A stretch of 64,000 nucleotides of DNA from Conoideocrella luteorostrata (Eukaryota > Ascomycota > Sordariomycetes > Hypocreales > Clavicipitaceae): contig JASWJB010000197.1 in the NCBI GenBank assembly GCA_032433595.1, positions 18,442 to 82,441 on the forward strand. Reading direction: 5' to 3'. The position numbers and the translations under genes were made by a program. Below the pieces are notes generated by a model, which was not told the DNA's origin, ran no database searches, and saw only the letters and a list, made by a program, of their open reading frames with translations. Of this stretch, positions 1 through 10,625 are shown one piece after another (the first letter of the stretch is position 1; each line of letters opens with the position of its first letter).

Positions 1-469
1 ACACGGCAGGTTCGAAGGGACACGCAGCTCACAAATGTCGATTATGTGGAAAGTCTGGTCAGCTGTGGAGAGCGAATGGGTTCCTTGGGCTTGGCGTGGG
101 TTGTTGTGGAAGTCTACTTACTCAGTTGACGGTTGACGGCATCTGCAACATGTCGACACCTGACGCCCGCGCCAAAAAAGATCAGACTATGGAGTAACTA
201 CGGAGTACGGAGTACGGTCTTGACTTTGTCACGCAGACCAATTTACGCGCGATTGACTCTGGACCCCTCCACTCCATGGCGCTTCGCGTCTCAAACGCGT
301 CTGCCACGCCCAGCATCATTCGGCACCCGCATCGGTTTTATCATTGCACCCAGTGGATGACAGACTGCCGCATCCCGGGAATACATCCAGCCTGCTTCAG
401 TTTATTACATGGTTGTTCTGCGATTGTTATTTTTCGACTCTCTCGTTAGTTGCGACTTGTAAGCGTCAG
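1..469. promoter_or_regulatory. Left-edge non-coding region and PRI1 promoter
   Basis: No supportable gene lies here. Positions 191-217 hold three head-to-tail GGAGTA units (TACGGAGTAC twice), the first of many copies of this motif in the window. An ACGCGT hexamer lies at 295-300. An in-frame ATG at 344 could add 42 residues to the primase, but it falls in promoter-like DNA and gives no conserved sequence, so the start at 470 is preferred. Confidence 0.6.
295..300. promoter_or_regulatory. MCB (ACGCGT) box upstream of PRI1
   Basis: The perfect palindrome ACGCGT lies 170 bp before the chosen PRI1 start. In fungi this MluI cell-cycle box is bound by the MBF (Mbp1/Swi6-type) complex, which drives replication genes at G1/S; primase is a classic target. 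A second copy lies in front of MSH2 (8870-8875). Occupancy is inference. Confidence 0.55.
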
Positions 470-2246
470 ATGCCACATTCAATTGCTGCTGACGCCAAGT
501 CGTCCCAAATGGCTGTTAAGGACGAGCCCACGGAGGACACTGGAATCCCGAGCAGCATTGATCAGGCTGGCGATGAAGACGATGATGTGGATATGGTCGA
601 TGACACAGAGAAGAATGGTACCGCCAAAAAGAATGTGAAGTTGACTGAGCTGTTCAACGATGACTATTCCGACGATGAAGAGTTTCCCAGCTCAGCACCT
701 ATCAAACAGCAGCCTTCTAGCCCGCCTGCTAGGATAGCATCGCCGACGTAAGTCAAGGCGCAGCCCCCCGTCGCACTGCAGACATTTGGGAAACAAGACC
801 CTCTGACTATGGCAATCATGTAGTGACGCTGCAGCCTTGAAGACTTCGGACCCCGAAGTCATGCGAAGTTTCTATCAGCGATTGTTCCCGTGGCGCCAAC
901 TCTTCCAGTGGCTCAACCATAGCCCGACGCCTACGAATGATTTTGGAAACCGGGAGTTTGCATTCACTCTCCAAAATGACGCTTACCTGCGGTATCAATC
1001 CTTTGCCACTGCAGACCTGTACGTACATTGAAAGCTGCATACTGAATCATGGCCTGATCCCTCTACGATGCGATTACTAACGAACCCACTTCGTCAAGCC
1101 TTCGCAAAGATGTCCTCCGTCTCATGCCCTCTCGGTTTGAAATTGGTCCCGTCTACAGCACCAATCCTCGCGACCGCAAAACTTTGCGCAACTCATCCGC
1201 CTTCAAGCCGCTGGCCAAGGAATTGTGCTTCGATATCGACTTGACAGATTACGACGACATCCGAACATGCTGTGACAAGGCCAACATCTGCAACAAATGC
1301 TGGAAGTTCATGACAATGGCGATCAGAGTGGTGGACGTTGCCTTGCGCGACGATTTCGGCTTCAAGCACATCATGTGGGTGTATTCTGGAAGGCGAGGTG
1401 TCCATGCTTGGGTTTGCGATAAGAAAGTACGCAGTCTGGATGATCAAAAGAGGAAAGCAATTGCTGGATATCTTGAGGTCATCAAGGGAGGTGCACAGAG
1501 TGGCAAAAAGGTTAACGTCCGGAGGCCGCTGCACCCTCATTTGGCGTACGTATTTCCCCCCACCCCACCCTCTTTCTCCCTATGCCCCTGTTTGAATTGT
1601 GCTCGAGTCTAACGAACGTGGCAGACGGAGTCTTGAAATCCTCAAAAACCACTTCCAAGAAGATGTCTTGGAGGTACAAGATCCCTGGGGCACGGAGGAA
1701 CGATCCGAGAGGCTGCTTCAACTGCTTCCCGACCGAAATCTGAACGAAACCCTCAGGCGCAAATGGGATGCCGCTCCAGGCAGAGCGTCGACATCTAAAT
1801 GGGCGGATATTGACGCCGTAGCCAAAACAGGCACCAGTAAGAGCCTCGATGCGCGAGCACTCTTGGAAGCCAAGCAGGATATCGTCCTCGAATACACATA
1901 CCCCAGACTCGATATCGAAGTCAGTAAGAAACTCAACCATTTGCTAAAGAGCCCCTTCGTAGTACACCCTGGCACGGGTCGTGTGTGTGTGCCCATTGAC
2001 ACAAAGGAGCTGGAGGATTTTGACCCCTTGACTGTTCCTACCGTTCAGGGGCTGCTTCGTGAGATCGATTCTTGGAAAGATGATGCTGGTGGAGAAGACG
2101 ACAAGAGCAAGGGAATATCTGACTTGGAGAAGACAAGTCTCAAGCCTTATGTAGAGTACTTTAGATCCTTTGTGAATGGGATCATGAAGGATGAGAGAGA
2201 TGTTCGAGTGAAGAGAGAAAGGGATGAAGACTCCATGGAGTTTTAG
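470..2246 (+). CDS. PRI1: DNA primase small (catalytic) subunit, PRI1
   Basis: Four exons (470-747, 824-1018, 1099-1545, 1625-2246) give 513 aa. The protein makes RNA primers at replication origins and on the lagging strand, as the catalytic half of primase bound to DNA polymerase alpha in the nucleus. The core shows the metal-binding pair D203 and D205 (LCFDIDLTD), a zinc site of C215, C216, C222 and C225, and the family signature SGRRGVH at 254-260. Residues 1-93 are acidic and low in complexity, longer than in many homologues. In-frame ATGs exist at 344, 470 and 509, so the exact start is uncertain. All three junctions restore the family sequence. It converges with TRM10, and an ACGCGT box in the promoter suggests G1/S expression. 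Confidence 0.95.
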
Positions 2247-2475
2247 GGATGGGGTTGTAGCATTGGCGCTGGATGATTTTGTGATGCCAAGCATGGAAAG
2301 GAATGGCATATGATGTGTTTCAATGACGGGATTCATTCTTGTTTCGGTTCAGGGATTCGCGGGTTTGGAATCGGATAGCGGAAAGGGTTTTCATTTTAGC
2401 GGTGCAGTCAAGGACGTGGCGGCAATCAGTAACTGGGGCAGAATCTGCTTAAAACTTGCCATCGTACTGTATTCA

Positions 2476-3678
2476 TCATTCCTTGTTGTTCATCTCGTGT
2501 TTGTGTGCTTCGCCATCATCGCCAGTCTGGCCTGGTACATCGTCTTCCTCGTTAGCCTCACTATCACTATTGCTACCTCCTCCATCGGCATTATTCCCGC
2601 TTTTCCCCTCCGCCTCGATCCCCATTCCCTCAATCAGCTTGCCACCCTTCCGTTTCGGAATGACTTGAAGGAATGCCTCTCCCCAGTCCTCGCACTCAAG
2701 CCACCTGACCATGATTTCCACGACATGATTGGTAGCCAGAATCTGCCGGCTCTGCATCACCAGGTACTGGCCGATCGGCAACTTGGCTGTGCGTATTCCC
2801 CTTTCAACTGCTCGTCGGTAGCACAATCCCTTCTCGCGGTTTTTGTCGACCAAACCGCCGATAATGTAGCTCGTATGCGGTTCCAGCCTCTCCAGCGTGT
2901 ATGGAGACTCCGACGTCAGATACACCACGTCTTTGTACTCCTCATTCAACTTCGGCAGAGGATCAGGCAAAGGAAACGGTTCCGTCTCGTCTTTCTCCCA
3001 CATGATCCCACCACCGTCACGGCTCCTCCTCAACGAACCAACCATCTCGCCCGCCTCCGACGTCGCCATCGCCCTTCTGGCCCGCAGCGCAGCAGCCAGG
3101 AAATCCCCTTGCTCGAAGCCAACACCCGTCCAATGCGAATGCTGACTCTCCATGGCCGTTTCGAACCGCTCCTTCAGTTTCCCACCCCATCCGCTGATCC
3201 AAAAATGCGACTTGTACTTGAAGTTGCGGTTGTCGGAGTAGCATCTCGTGACTTGGTTCGAGAGCGACACTCTTTCTTTGTCCGTCATGTACTCTTCGAA
3301 CCCGCAGTCTAAGATCAGAGAGACGGGCACAAGCTGCGCGGGCGTCTTCTTGGCAAATAAGACTGCTGGGTCGGCTCCGTGAGCCAGCAGCATTGCGCGC
3401 TCCTCTCGACGACGAGCCTTGGTGGCAACCCGCTTCTCTCTGCGGCGTATTTTGCGATGTTCCCTCCCGTCTTCCCATTCCTGGAGGCGACGGAGCCGCT
3501 TGAATGCGTTTTTGGACATTTTGGGCGCCGCTTGCGGCTGCTGGGGCTCTGTGGCTGTGCTACCTTGAACTGTTGACGATGCATCTTCTAGCTTGTTTGG
3601 TTCTGCATCTGGTGTGGTGTTGGATGGGATAACCGCGGAGGCGGCCGCCACAGCCTCCTCTGCCGCTGCTGAGCTCAT
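2476..3678 (-). CDS. TRM10: tRNA (guanine-N1-)-methyltransferase TRM10
   Basis: An intronless gene of 400 aa. Trm10 is a SPOUT-family enzyme that uses S-adenosylmethionine to methylate N1 of G9 in tRNAs. Residues 52-96 are a strongly basic segment rich in Arg and Lys, as expected for tRNA binding. The SPOUT core covers about 115-335. It contains the conserved stretch YIIGGLVDKNR at 271-281, whose D278 matches the Asp studied as the catalytic residue in yeast Trm10, and a later NHVVEIM element of the cofactor knot. The C-terminal 60 residues are acidic and low in complexity. The gene converges with PRI1 (229 bp apart) and diverges from the complex I subunit gene. Confidence 0.95.
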   Translation of the reverse strand: MSSAAAEEAVAAASAVIPSNTTPDAEPNKLEDASSTVQGSTATEPQQPQAAPKMSKNAFKRLRRLQEWEDGREHRKIRRREKRVATKARRREERAMLLAHGADPAVLFAKKTPAQLVPVSLILDCGFEEYMTDKERVSLSNQVTRCYSDNRNFKYKSHFWISGWGGKLKERFETAMESQHSHWTGVGFEQGDFLAAALRARRAMATSEAGEMVGSLRRSRDGGGIMWEKDETEPFPLPDPLPKLNEEYKDVVYLTSESPYTLERLEPHTSYIIGGLVDKNREKGLCYRRAVERGIRTAKLPIGQYLVMQSRQILATNHVVEIMVRWLECEDWGEAFLQVIPKRKGGKLIEGMGIEAEGKSGNNADGGGSNSDSEANEEDDVPGQTGDDGEAHKHEMNNKE

Positions 3679-4226
3679 GGTGATTGAATACTTCTCAATG
3701 ACTAGTTTTTATTTCTTGTTGATGTATGTGCCTTGAATTCAAGATCATGTAGTGGTAGCGGGCTTGTCTGGGCGACCAAGACTTTTAACTTCGCTGTAAG
3801 TGACAATTTTGCATATTTTTTTCTTTTCGGTCCGTCTAGTGATGAAATGAGCTGGGAAAAAAAGAGTTCCCCAAGAACCAATAGATAAAGAGGATGCAAG
3901 ATAGAAGCCTCGGAAAATTCAAAAAAGCTTATAGCTTCAACATGGGAATAAAATTGCACTGCTCGATTTGTGCCTCTAATAACTTTTCTTTTTGTCTTGA
4001 GAGACCGGTGTAACTATACACAGAACCGTCTCACTCTCATGGTGGGGCAGCCTCAAACAGCTCCGAGCTCAGCAACAGCCAATCCGCGCCGTTCAATTGC
4101 TCACGAATCACGTGAGGGCTCTGTCTTCCGTTCGGCAGCAGTGCCTCCATTTCTCAAATACATCGAAATAGAAGCTCAGCAGCAGCTCTGCCGACGACGA
4201 ATCCATCAACTGTCTGACCAGTCGCC
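3679..4226. promoter_or_regulatory. Divergent promoter region, TRM10 / complex I subunit
   Basis: A 548-bp region between two divergent starts. It is A/T-rich around 3800-3960 and has no open frame with recognisable sequence. It presumably serves both genes; no specific factor site stands out. Confidence 0.5.
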
Positions 4227-5205
4227 ATGGATCACGACTCGACCCCGAGCCATCAGACCGCCCCGGAGTCTGAGAAGCCCTACGCTCCCCACGATGTTCT
4301 CGACGAAACGGCCAAGACTGCCGTCGTAGGTCTGGGAGGTGGCTTCTTCCTCGCGGCGATCCGAAACGCCATGTCGAAGCGCAACGTGGGCGCCTTTGGC
4401 GTCTTCACTCGCGGCGCTCCCGTGATTGGAATCTGCGGTATGGACTGCTCTATCTACTAGCCAATTGCATCAATTGGCGTGCCCATTGAAGGATGCTACG
4501 GGGAGAAATTCGAGTGCTAACGCGGATATGTTTTGCTTGATGTCGCTACAGCCGCGGGACCTGCTGCCTATGCCTTCTTCTCCCGAACCATGATGAACCT
4601 GCGCGAAAAGGAGGATGCCTGGGCCGCAGCTTTCGGTGGCTTCATGTGTGGTGGTGTTTTGGGTCTTCCTTGTGAGTCTGTCTGCTGGGAGGCTGTGTAA
4701 TTTACACTTTTGCACCTATATGCGCAAAAAGCTCTCTGGTCTGACGTCTAATGACCTGTGTCATGTAGCACGACGAATGCCCGTTGTTATGGGTCTCGGT
4801 AGCGCCGTCGGCATTGTTCAAGGCGCTCTATACTTCCTCGGTGGCCGCATCGACTCTTTCAAGAAGGAATCGGACGAATTCGAGCGCAAGGAGAGACTGA
4901 GACGGACAACTCGCTTGCCTGTTGAGCAAACTATTGCGGAGGTTGGTGAGGGCCGAGGTATGTGTCCATCCATCATCCCCCTTCAGGAGTCTGAGGGCGC
5001 GAAAAGAGCGACACTCGCTTTTTCTTCTTCTTTCTCCTCTTTTTTTATTTATAAATTCTTCCTTTTGTCTCTGGATGATTCTCTAACAGTACCTTCGACA
5101 GGCCTTCAGCCTGCTGGCTATGAGGAGCGAAGACGTGAGCGTATCCAGGAAAAATACGGATTTGAGATCAACCCTGTCAACGCGACGGTTGAAGGCAGCC
5201 AATAA
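4227..5205 (+). CDS. Complex I subunit, B14.7/NDUFA11-like (Tim17 family)
   Basis: Four exons (4227-4437, 4552-4671, 4769-4957, 5102-5205) encode 207 aa, close to the 21-kDa size of the fungal subunit. It is a small membrane subunit of NADH:ubiquinone oxidoreductase in the mitochondrial inner membrane, related to the Tim17/22/23 fold. Visible features are a Gly-rich first membrane segment (VVGLGGGFFLAAIRNAM, about 34-50), further Gly-rich hydrophobic segments in exons 2 and 3 (AAFGGFMCGGVLGLP; VVMGLGSAVGIVQGALYFLGG) and a charged C-terminal tail. There is no cleavable presequence, as usual for the family. A TIM22-complex translocase is the alternative, but the tail and length fit the complex I subunit better. 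All junctions keep frame. Confidence 0.8.
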
Positions 5206-5830
5206 AGAGACATATAATGCCGCGAGTCGAGAGTGTCCCGTCACAGACATGTATATACCTCTTCCGGGGCGGGGGAAAGAAGAGCTGTCACTACTAGAAA
5301 TTGGAGTTTCTTTGTTTTCTACTCGAGCCCAAGCCTGGTCTAGGTCTGCTCGCGATGTGACATGACGTGATGTAAAACGCCTGTTGATTCAACCATAAAG
5401 AAGCGATTACACAAACCACCCCCAGTGGTGGTAGAATTGGAGGTGGATGTGGACACTGCTTTCAATTGTCGACCACGTTAATAGTCGTACTTGGGTAATC
5501 CCAAACTTCTACTGGTCGTCTGATGCAACCGCCGTTTGAGTTCAGGACCACGCCTCTACAGTAAGTTCTTGAACATCTTGATGAGCGAACGTACAAAGTT
5601 ACGGCAAACTCTTGTCAACCTCCCAAGAAGATCTGGTGAAATATAAAATCAGTGGTTTTGAAATATTATATTTAGTTTTTACCCTTTGTCCTTCCTTAAG
5701 TGCCCAATATGTATACAGCCTGAAATATCAACGCCACACTTTGAACGTCGAGTGTTGTAATCACCCGGATCCTACTTGGTCTTGTGAAATCACGCTTTCA
5801 AATCGCCCTGGAAATCCACTCCAAAATCCA
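5206..5830. other. Convergent intergenic region, complex I subunit / MSH2
   Basis: 625 bp between two 3' ends, presumably both 3' untranslated regions. I see no gene, repeat or RNA signature. Confidence 0.6.
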
Positions 5831-8729
5831 TCACAGAGCCTTGACAGACTGAAAGAAGGGGTTGGCCAGTAATTTCGAGTCGGCCGCCACTAATTCCTTC
5901 AGCTTGGCAACCTTCTCCTCCTGACTCATCTCTCCATTGCTAACCTGCTCTTTCCACTGTTTCAGCAGTTGCTTCAGCATTGCGCTGCCCTCCTCAATAT
6001 GTTCCTTGCTATAAGATAGCGCATTGTCCTCGTGCTTGGTGGTGAAATCCTCCAGCTCATCGGCTTTGCGCTTGGCCATTCGCACAACCTTGTCAGGGAA
6101 CCGGACCAGCTCGGCGACATGAATGCCAAAACTTTGATCGCAGATGCCCGGCTCGACTTTGTACAGCAGCGTCACTTCGCGCTTGCTATTGTCGTCACCA
6201 GTACCGCTGATATGTGCTGTGACATGGAGGTTGTGTACTTGAGGATACTGCTCTGCCAGGGCAGTAAGTTCATGAAAATGGGTGGCAAACATGGCGAAGC
6301 AGCCGATCTCCTTGACGATATGCTCTGAAATAGCCCATGCCAAACCAAAACCATCATACGTAGAAGTACCACGGCCAAGCTCATCAATGATGATCAGGGA
6401 CTCCTTGGTAGCGGATTTGAGAATGTTGGCAGTTTCCAACATTTCAGCCATGAATGTAGACACACCCTTAAGCTGCGAGTCGCTGGCGCCAACACGAGCG
6501 AGTATTGAATCAAAGATGGTGAGCTCAGCCTCAGAGCAAGGTACAAAGCAGCCGACTTGGGCCATAAGAGCAATGACGCCGGCTTGACGGATGTAGGTGG
6601 ACTTTCCGCCCATATTGGGCCCGGTAATGATTAGGAACGACGACCTGTCCCTGTTAAATTCGACGTCATTGGTGATGAATTGCACATCATCTTGAAGCTC
6701 CATGCAAGGGTGCCGGGCACCGACCAATCTTGTTTGACCCTCACCTCGTGAATGAATCTTTGGGCGAACATAAGCCTCTGGTGCATGGACCGAGCAATGA
6801 GCCATAGAGACAATAACATCAAGGTGGGCGAGAACACCAGCTAGCCGCTCCAGGACGGGACAGTAGGATGATGCAACGTGGACCACTTCGTGAACCAAAC
6901 TGCTTTGCGTCCTGTTATAGTTTTGAGAGAGTTGATCATACTCCCGTCGGTAGGACTGCATCTTCTTTGTAGTGAAGTAGACGCCGTTCTTCTGTGTAGA
7001 ACACTCTTGGTATCTTGAGTTGTTTCGAATGCAACCCGCTTCTTGTCTGGTCAAACGCATGCATACCCCATGGACCTTGTGGCTCGTTTCCAAGAAGATT
7101 TTCTTGTCAGCTTCTTGACCTAGATCCCGGGCAGCCTCATTGAACTCTGCTCTGATATCCCGGTCAAGCTGATCAAGCTTCTTGCGGATGACGCGCAGTC
7201 CCTGGTCGTACTCAGACTTGATAATGTATTCGTGTCTGTCGAGCGCGTCCAGATCAACAGTTTGCTCCACCATGTCTTGCAACTTGCCGAGACTATCAGA
7301 CAAGTCACGCAACTTGGTGGTGTATGCTGCATCGAGTGGATCACGATACGCCTCGTCCATCACGCCTTCAAATGTGCCGATGAAGCCAGGCAGTCGAATC
7401 ACGACTTGATATGCGCGGACAACATCTTCTAGATTAGCCTTGCCCCGCTGGAACCGTTTCGAAAGACGGTATAGATCAGGAACGGAACGAAGGTGCTCTT
7501 CTTGCATTGTCTGCCTCAACTCAGTGTCGGTGAAAAAAGCTTCAACTAACTGCTGGCGTTTCTCAATCTCGTTTTTGTCCATTAAGGGTTGTTTGAGCCA
7601 TTGCGCCAGCAAGCGGCTGCCCACTGGCGTCTTGCATTGGTTAAGCACACCGTAGATGCTCATCGTCTTGGCTCCATCGCGTGGGCCAGGCATCAGATTG
7701 AGGGCCTTCAATGCTGCCGCGTCCAATTTCATGAACTGCGTCAAGTCATGCTGGTAGAGCTGGTATTGACCGAAATTTGATGGATCTTGCAACACGCCGA
7801 GATACTTGATAAGAGACGCAGCCGACCCCATAGCCAGCTTTAGATCAGTTTGTGGGAGTAGATTAACAGATTTGTCATCCTTTAGCAGCCGTGCCAAATC
7901 TTGCTCAATATCACGCGTCCCGAAGTCACCAGCAGGTCGTTCTGCGATAGCAACCCCACAATTGTCGATGATCTGTCTCAGCTTCGCCAACTCAGGGTCC
8001 TTATCCTTCTCGCCTCTATCGATTTGGATGACACACTCTCGCACACCTAGCTGGATGAGTAACGATTCGAAGTTGGAGTATAAGTCGTTGTCTAGAAACT
8101 CGCTTACGCCGAGCTCCCGTACACTGGCGTCCGCAAAACAGACTCCCACGTTCCGAGCCTCGGAAGCTTTTGCAGAGATCTTGACTGCCATTATCATGGG
8201 TGCTGATTCAATCTGACCGCCGAGGTCATCTTCGACGTCTTGCAAGTTGCCTGGCGAGGCATGTTTCACACACTTCCAGTTCATCCGCCCGCTAGCACTT
8301 TCCCAAATCTCGATTCGCTTGCCTAGCTTGAACAAGGCCTCTCTGAGGAACTGCCGAAATACAGTCATCGTCATCGTTACAGATGGGAGCCCGGTATGAT
8401 CGTTCCGGCCAAGTTGACGAACAACTGAGGTGGTTTTATAGACCTAGCTAGTCTGTCAGAAAGGGTCGATTGCTTAAAGGTGATTGCTGATTGAGGCTTA
8501 CCGTCTTTGCGATGAAGAAAGCATTATCGCCATGTGCCGTATACCAGTCTCCTCGGTCAAAAATTCTAATGGTCTCTTCTCCTTCATCAGGAAGCGACTT
8601 GAAGAATCGGATAAAACCGCCCTCGTCGTCGAGCTACACAATCGAGTTAGTATCCAGCGTATGCCATGTAACAGATCAGTGCAGGTGTTGAGAATGCGGA
8701 CTGACCTTCAATTCCGGTCGAGAGCCCAT
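5831..8729 (-). CDS. MSH2: DNA mismatch repair protein MSH2
   Basis: Three exons (8706-8729, 8502-8633, 5831-8443) give 922 aa, the usual size. Msh2 pairs with Msh6 or Msh3 in the nucleus to recognise base mismatches and small loops. The first exon encodes only 8 residues (MGSRPELK) and joins in frame to DDEGGFIRFFKSLP, the conserved start of Msh2. The mismatch-binding N-terminal domain, connector and lever/clamp regions fill about 1-600. The ABC-type ATPase follows, with Walker A TGPNMGGKS near 659-667, Walker B IIIDELGRGTS in the 730s and a conserved FATHFHEL. The C-terminal helix ends in ANPFFQSVKAL. The promoter carries an ACGCGT box at 8870-8875. Confidence 0.97.
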
Positions 8730-8869
8730 AGCGATAACCTCTGATCTAGGGGAACTTCTTCAAAGACCTTGTATCAATGCACAGAAAATGATACCTACTG
8801 TGTGGTTCAATGCAGCAGAGCAGTGCATGAAGATCGAGTCGCGTCCAGGACCCCACCGACCCTTGGGAG

Positions 8870-8875
8870 ACGCGT
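8870..8875. promoter_or_regulatory. MCB (ACGCGT) box upstream of MSH2
   Basis: A perfect ACGCGT lies 141 bp before the MSH2 start. MSH2 and MSH6 are G1/S-periodic MBF targets in yeast, so a functional site is plausible. A partly matching GTCGCGTC lies nearby around 8838-8845. Confidence 0.5.
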
Positions 8876-9636
8876 TTTCAAGCGAGATGTCAATTAAAGT
8901 GCCCGTGTCGGGGCCCACTCAATTGCCGAGTAGGGTGCACATCAATTGGCCAGCTGCCCGGCCATAGTTCATTACGGTATGACACCAAGTGTCTAATGCT
9001 TCGCTTGTCATGATTTTCAGCCGCCAATGCAACATAAAGGACTGAGCGGCTCGCATTCTCTGCGAGGTAATTCGCAGCAGAAGGTCATTCTGTCGCATTG
9101 GTCGTTGTCAATTACAGTGAGCGACATTACTGGAGAAATTATGCCTTCGCGTAGAGCAGTTCGATCGTCTGCTCTGCTCCGTACACCGTACAGTGAATGC
9201 ATCATGACAGGTCCACCGTCGATAATCACATGAGATGAAGAAGATGATCCTGCAACTTTTGACAGCTTTGGAAGCAAAAACTACCATAACATGCAGCAAG
9301 CACTGAACTGGGCATCGGATGTATCTCACGTCATAATACGGCTTGTGAACTACTTTGCACTCCAGGAGGTCCTTTTGCATCTCGGCGGACTTAAGCGACG
9401 GCCAACGATCTCCATCCGGACCAAGAGATAGTCCAATACCAGCCAACAAAACGGGGTCAGAATGCGACACCGGACGAACATGACCGCATAGGTCACCTTT
9501 TTGGCCAGCCTCGCCTCTACCGTACATGTATCACGCTTCGTTCAAGGATAGTCCGAATGCAACCAAGTGGATGCTGTGTGCTGTTAGGTCCAACGTTTAA
9601 AAACTAGACTATTGCCTTGACGCAGTTTGAACAAAT

Positions 9637-9692
9637 CCCAAGAAAAAACTAGTATTGATACTTGGCGACTAGCCAAGTTTTTTTCTTGGAGG
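9637..9692. repeat. Nested inverted repeat
   Basis: Outer arms read CCAAG-A(6)-CT on the left and, inverted, CCAAG-A(7)-CT on the right, differing by one base of the homopolymer. Inside, CTTGGC and GCCAAG form a second 6-bp pair around GACTA. The element could fold into a cruciform or be the remnant of a small inverted-repeat transposon. It resembles a bacterial terminator only superficially. Confidence 0.45.
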
Positions 9693-9862
9693 GACATCCG
9701 GGTATAAGGCCGTACGCCATGTGGTAGCGTACTTGTTACTGCACACATCATCTAATTAACCCTCTTCCAAGACTCAATGACGACCTTTTATGGTTGATTT
9801 TAGTCTTGGCCGAACCGGCTGGCCCCATCTCACGGCACGCACAATGAACCGAGAACCGGACT

Positions 9863-9876
9863 CTAGTTAGTTATAG
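9863..9876. repeat. CTAGTTAGTTATAG motif, copy 1
   Basis: This 14-mer recurs exactly at 62155-62168, and its core CTAGTTAGTTA or close relatives occur near 16313-16328, 16591-16603, 37257-37265 and 44593-44604, always in non-coding DNA. Confidence 0.5.
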
Positions 9877-10625
9877 CGTTGTACGGAGATCAAGCCTGAA
9901 AGAAAGGAAGGCAGCCAATCCGATCTTTTAGGAACGTAACACGACCCAATGCACAAGATGTAGCCTCGAGCGCCAATGCAAATTGACGGATTAAATTGGT
10001 CTTGGCAACAGGGATATCTGTGCCATCAGGGTGTGGCCCCTCTCCCAGCCGTCTATCCATCAAGGTTCACCACCATTGCCCGGCTGACTCTGCCACAGCT
10101 AGGTCAGGCCCTTCTCTCTCTCGTACTCCCTCGTATGTTGGGGTCCCTATTGTATTCTGGGCCTTTTATTCGTGCACGGCTCCGACTCTGCATGGATCAA
10201 GCCAGCATCTGCGCTGGGAACGAGAATGAGGCATGATGGCTGTTCGTTGGTGGTCAGCAGAGATTTCAGCGTTGTTTAATGTCTTGGCATTATGTCGACT
10301 GTGAATGTATATCAGACCCGGAAGTACACCGATTCATAACACCCATTTGGCTTCTGACCTTGATTTAATTCCGTGTGAAATTCTGAACAGCATCTTGTCT
10401 TGTGTTTGGTTCAGTTCAAACTACCGCATCTTTACGTGTTCCTGAGATTGTTTCATGCACCATTAAAGCTTAATCAAGAAGCTTAAATCAGACGCCTCTT
10501 ACATCAGGGATACTAGTCCCGGTGAAACCATTTATCGAGGCCACGCGCACATCACCGGGGAAAAAATAAGATAAAAATAATACAGAATCCCATTTTCGAC
10601 AACGGCATTTGAATACACCGCAGCA

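Larger units (their letters stand above)
8730..10625. other. Long intergenic region between MSH2 and the ZIP gene
   Basis: About 1.9 kb without a convincing gene; the open frames present are short, Arg/Ser-rich and lack family sequence. It holds the MSH2 promoter with ACGCGT at 8870-8875, a nested inverted repeat at 9637-9692, a CTAGTTAGTTATAG 14-mer at 9863-9876 that recurs exactly at 62155, and two CAAGGT-type hexamers (10061-10066 on +, about 10357-10363 on -). CAAGGT matches the core reported for the Aspergillus zinc regulator ZafA, but such hexamers are common by chance. Confidence 0.55.

Noticed and set aside
2323..3312. A 329-codon + strand frame
   Set aside because: Antisense shadow of TRM10, with Arg-rich composition typical of reversed coding sequence.
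9661..9685. Stem plus T-run resembling a rho-independent terminator
   Set aside because: This is eukaryotic DNA; such terminators do not apply. It is recorded instead as an inverted repeat.
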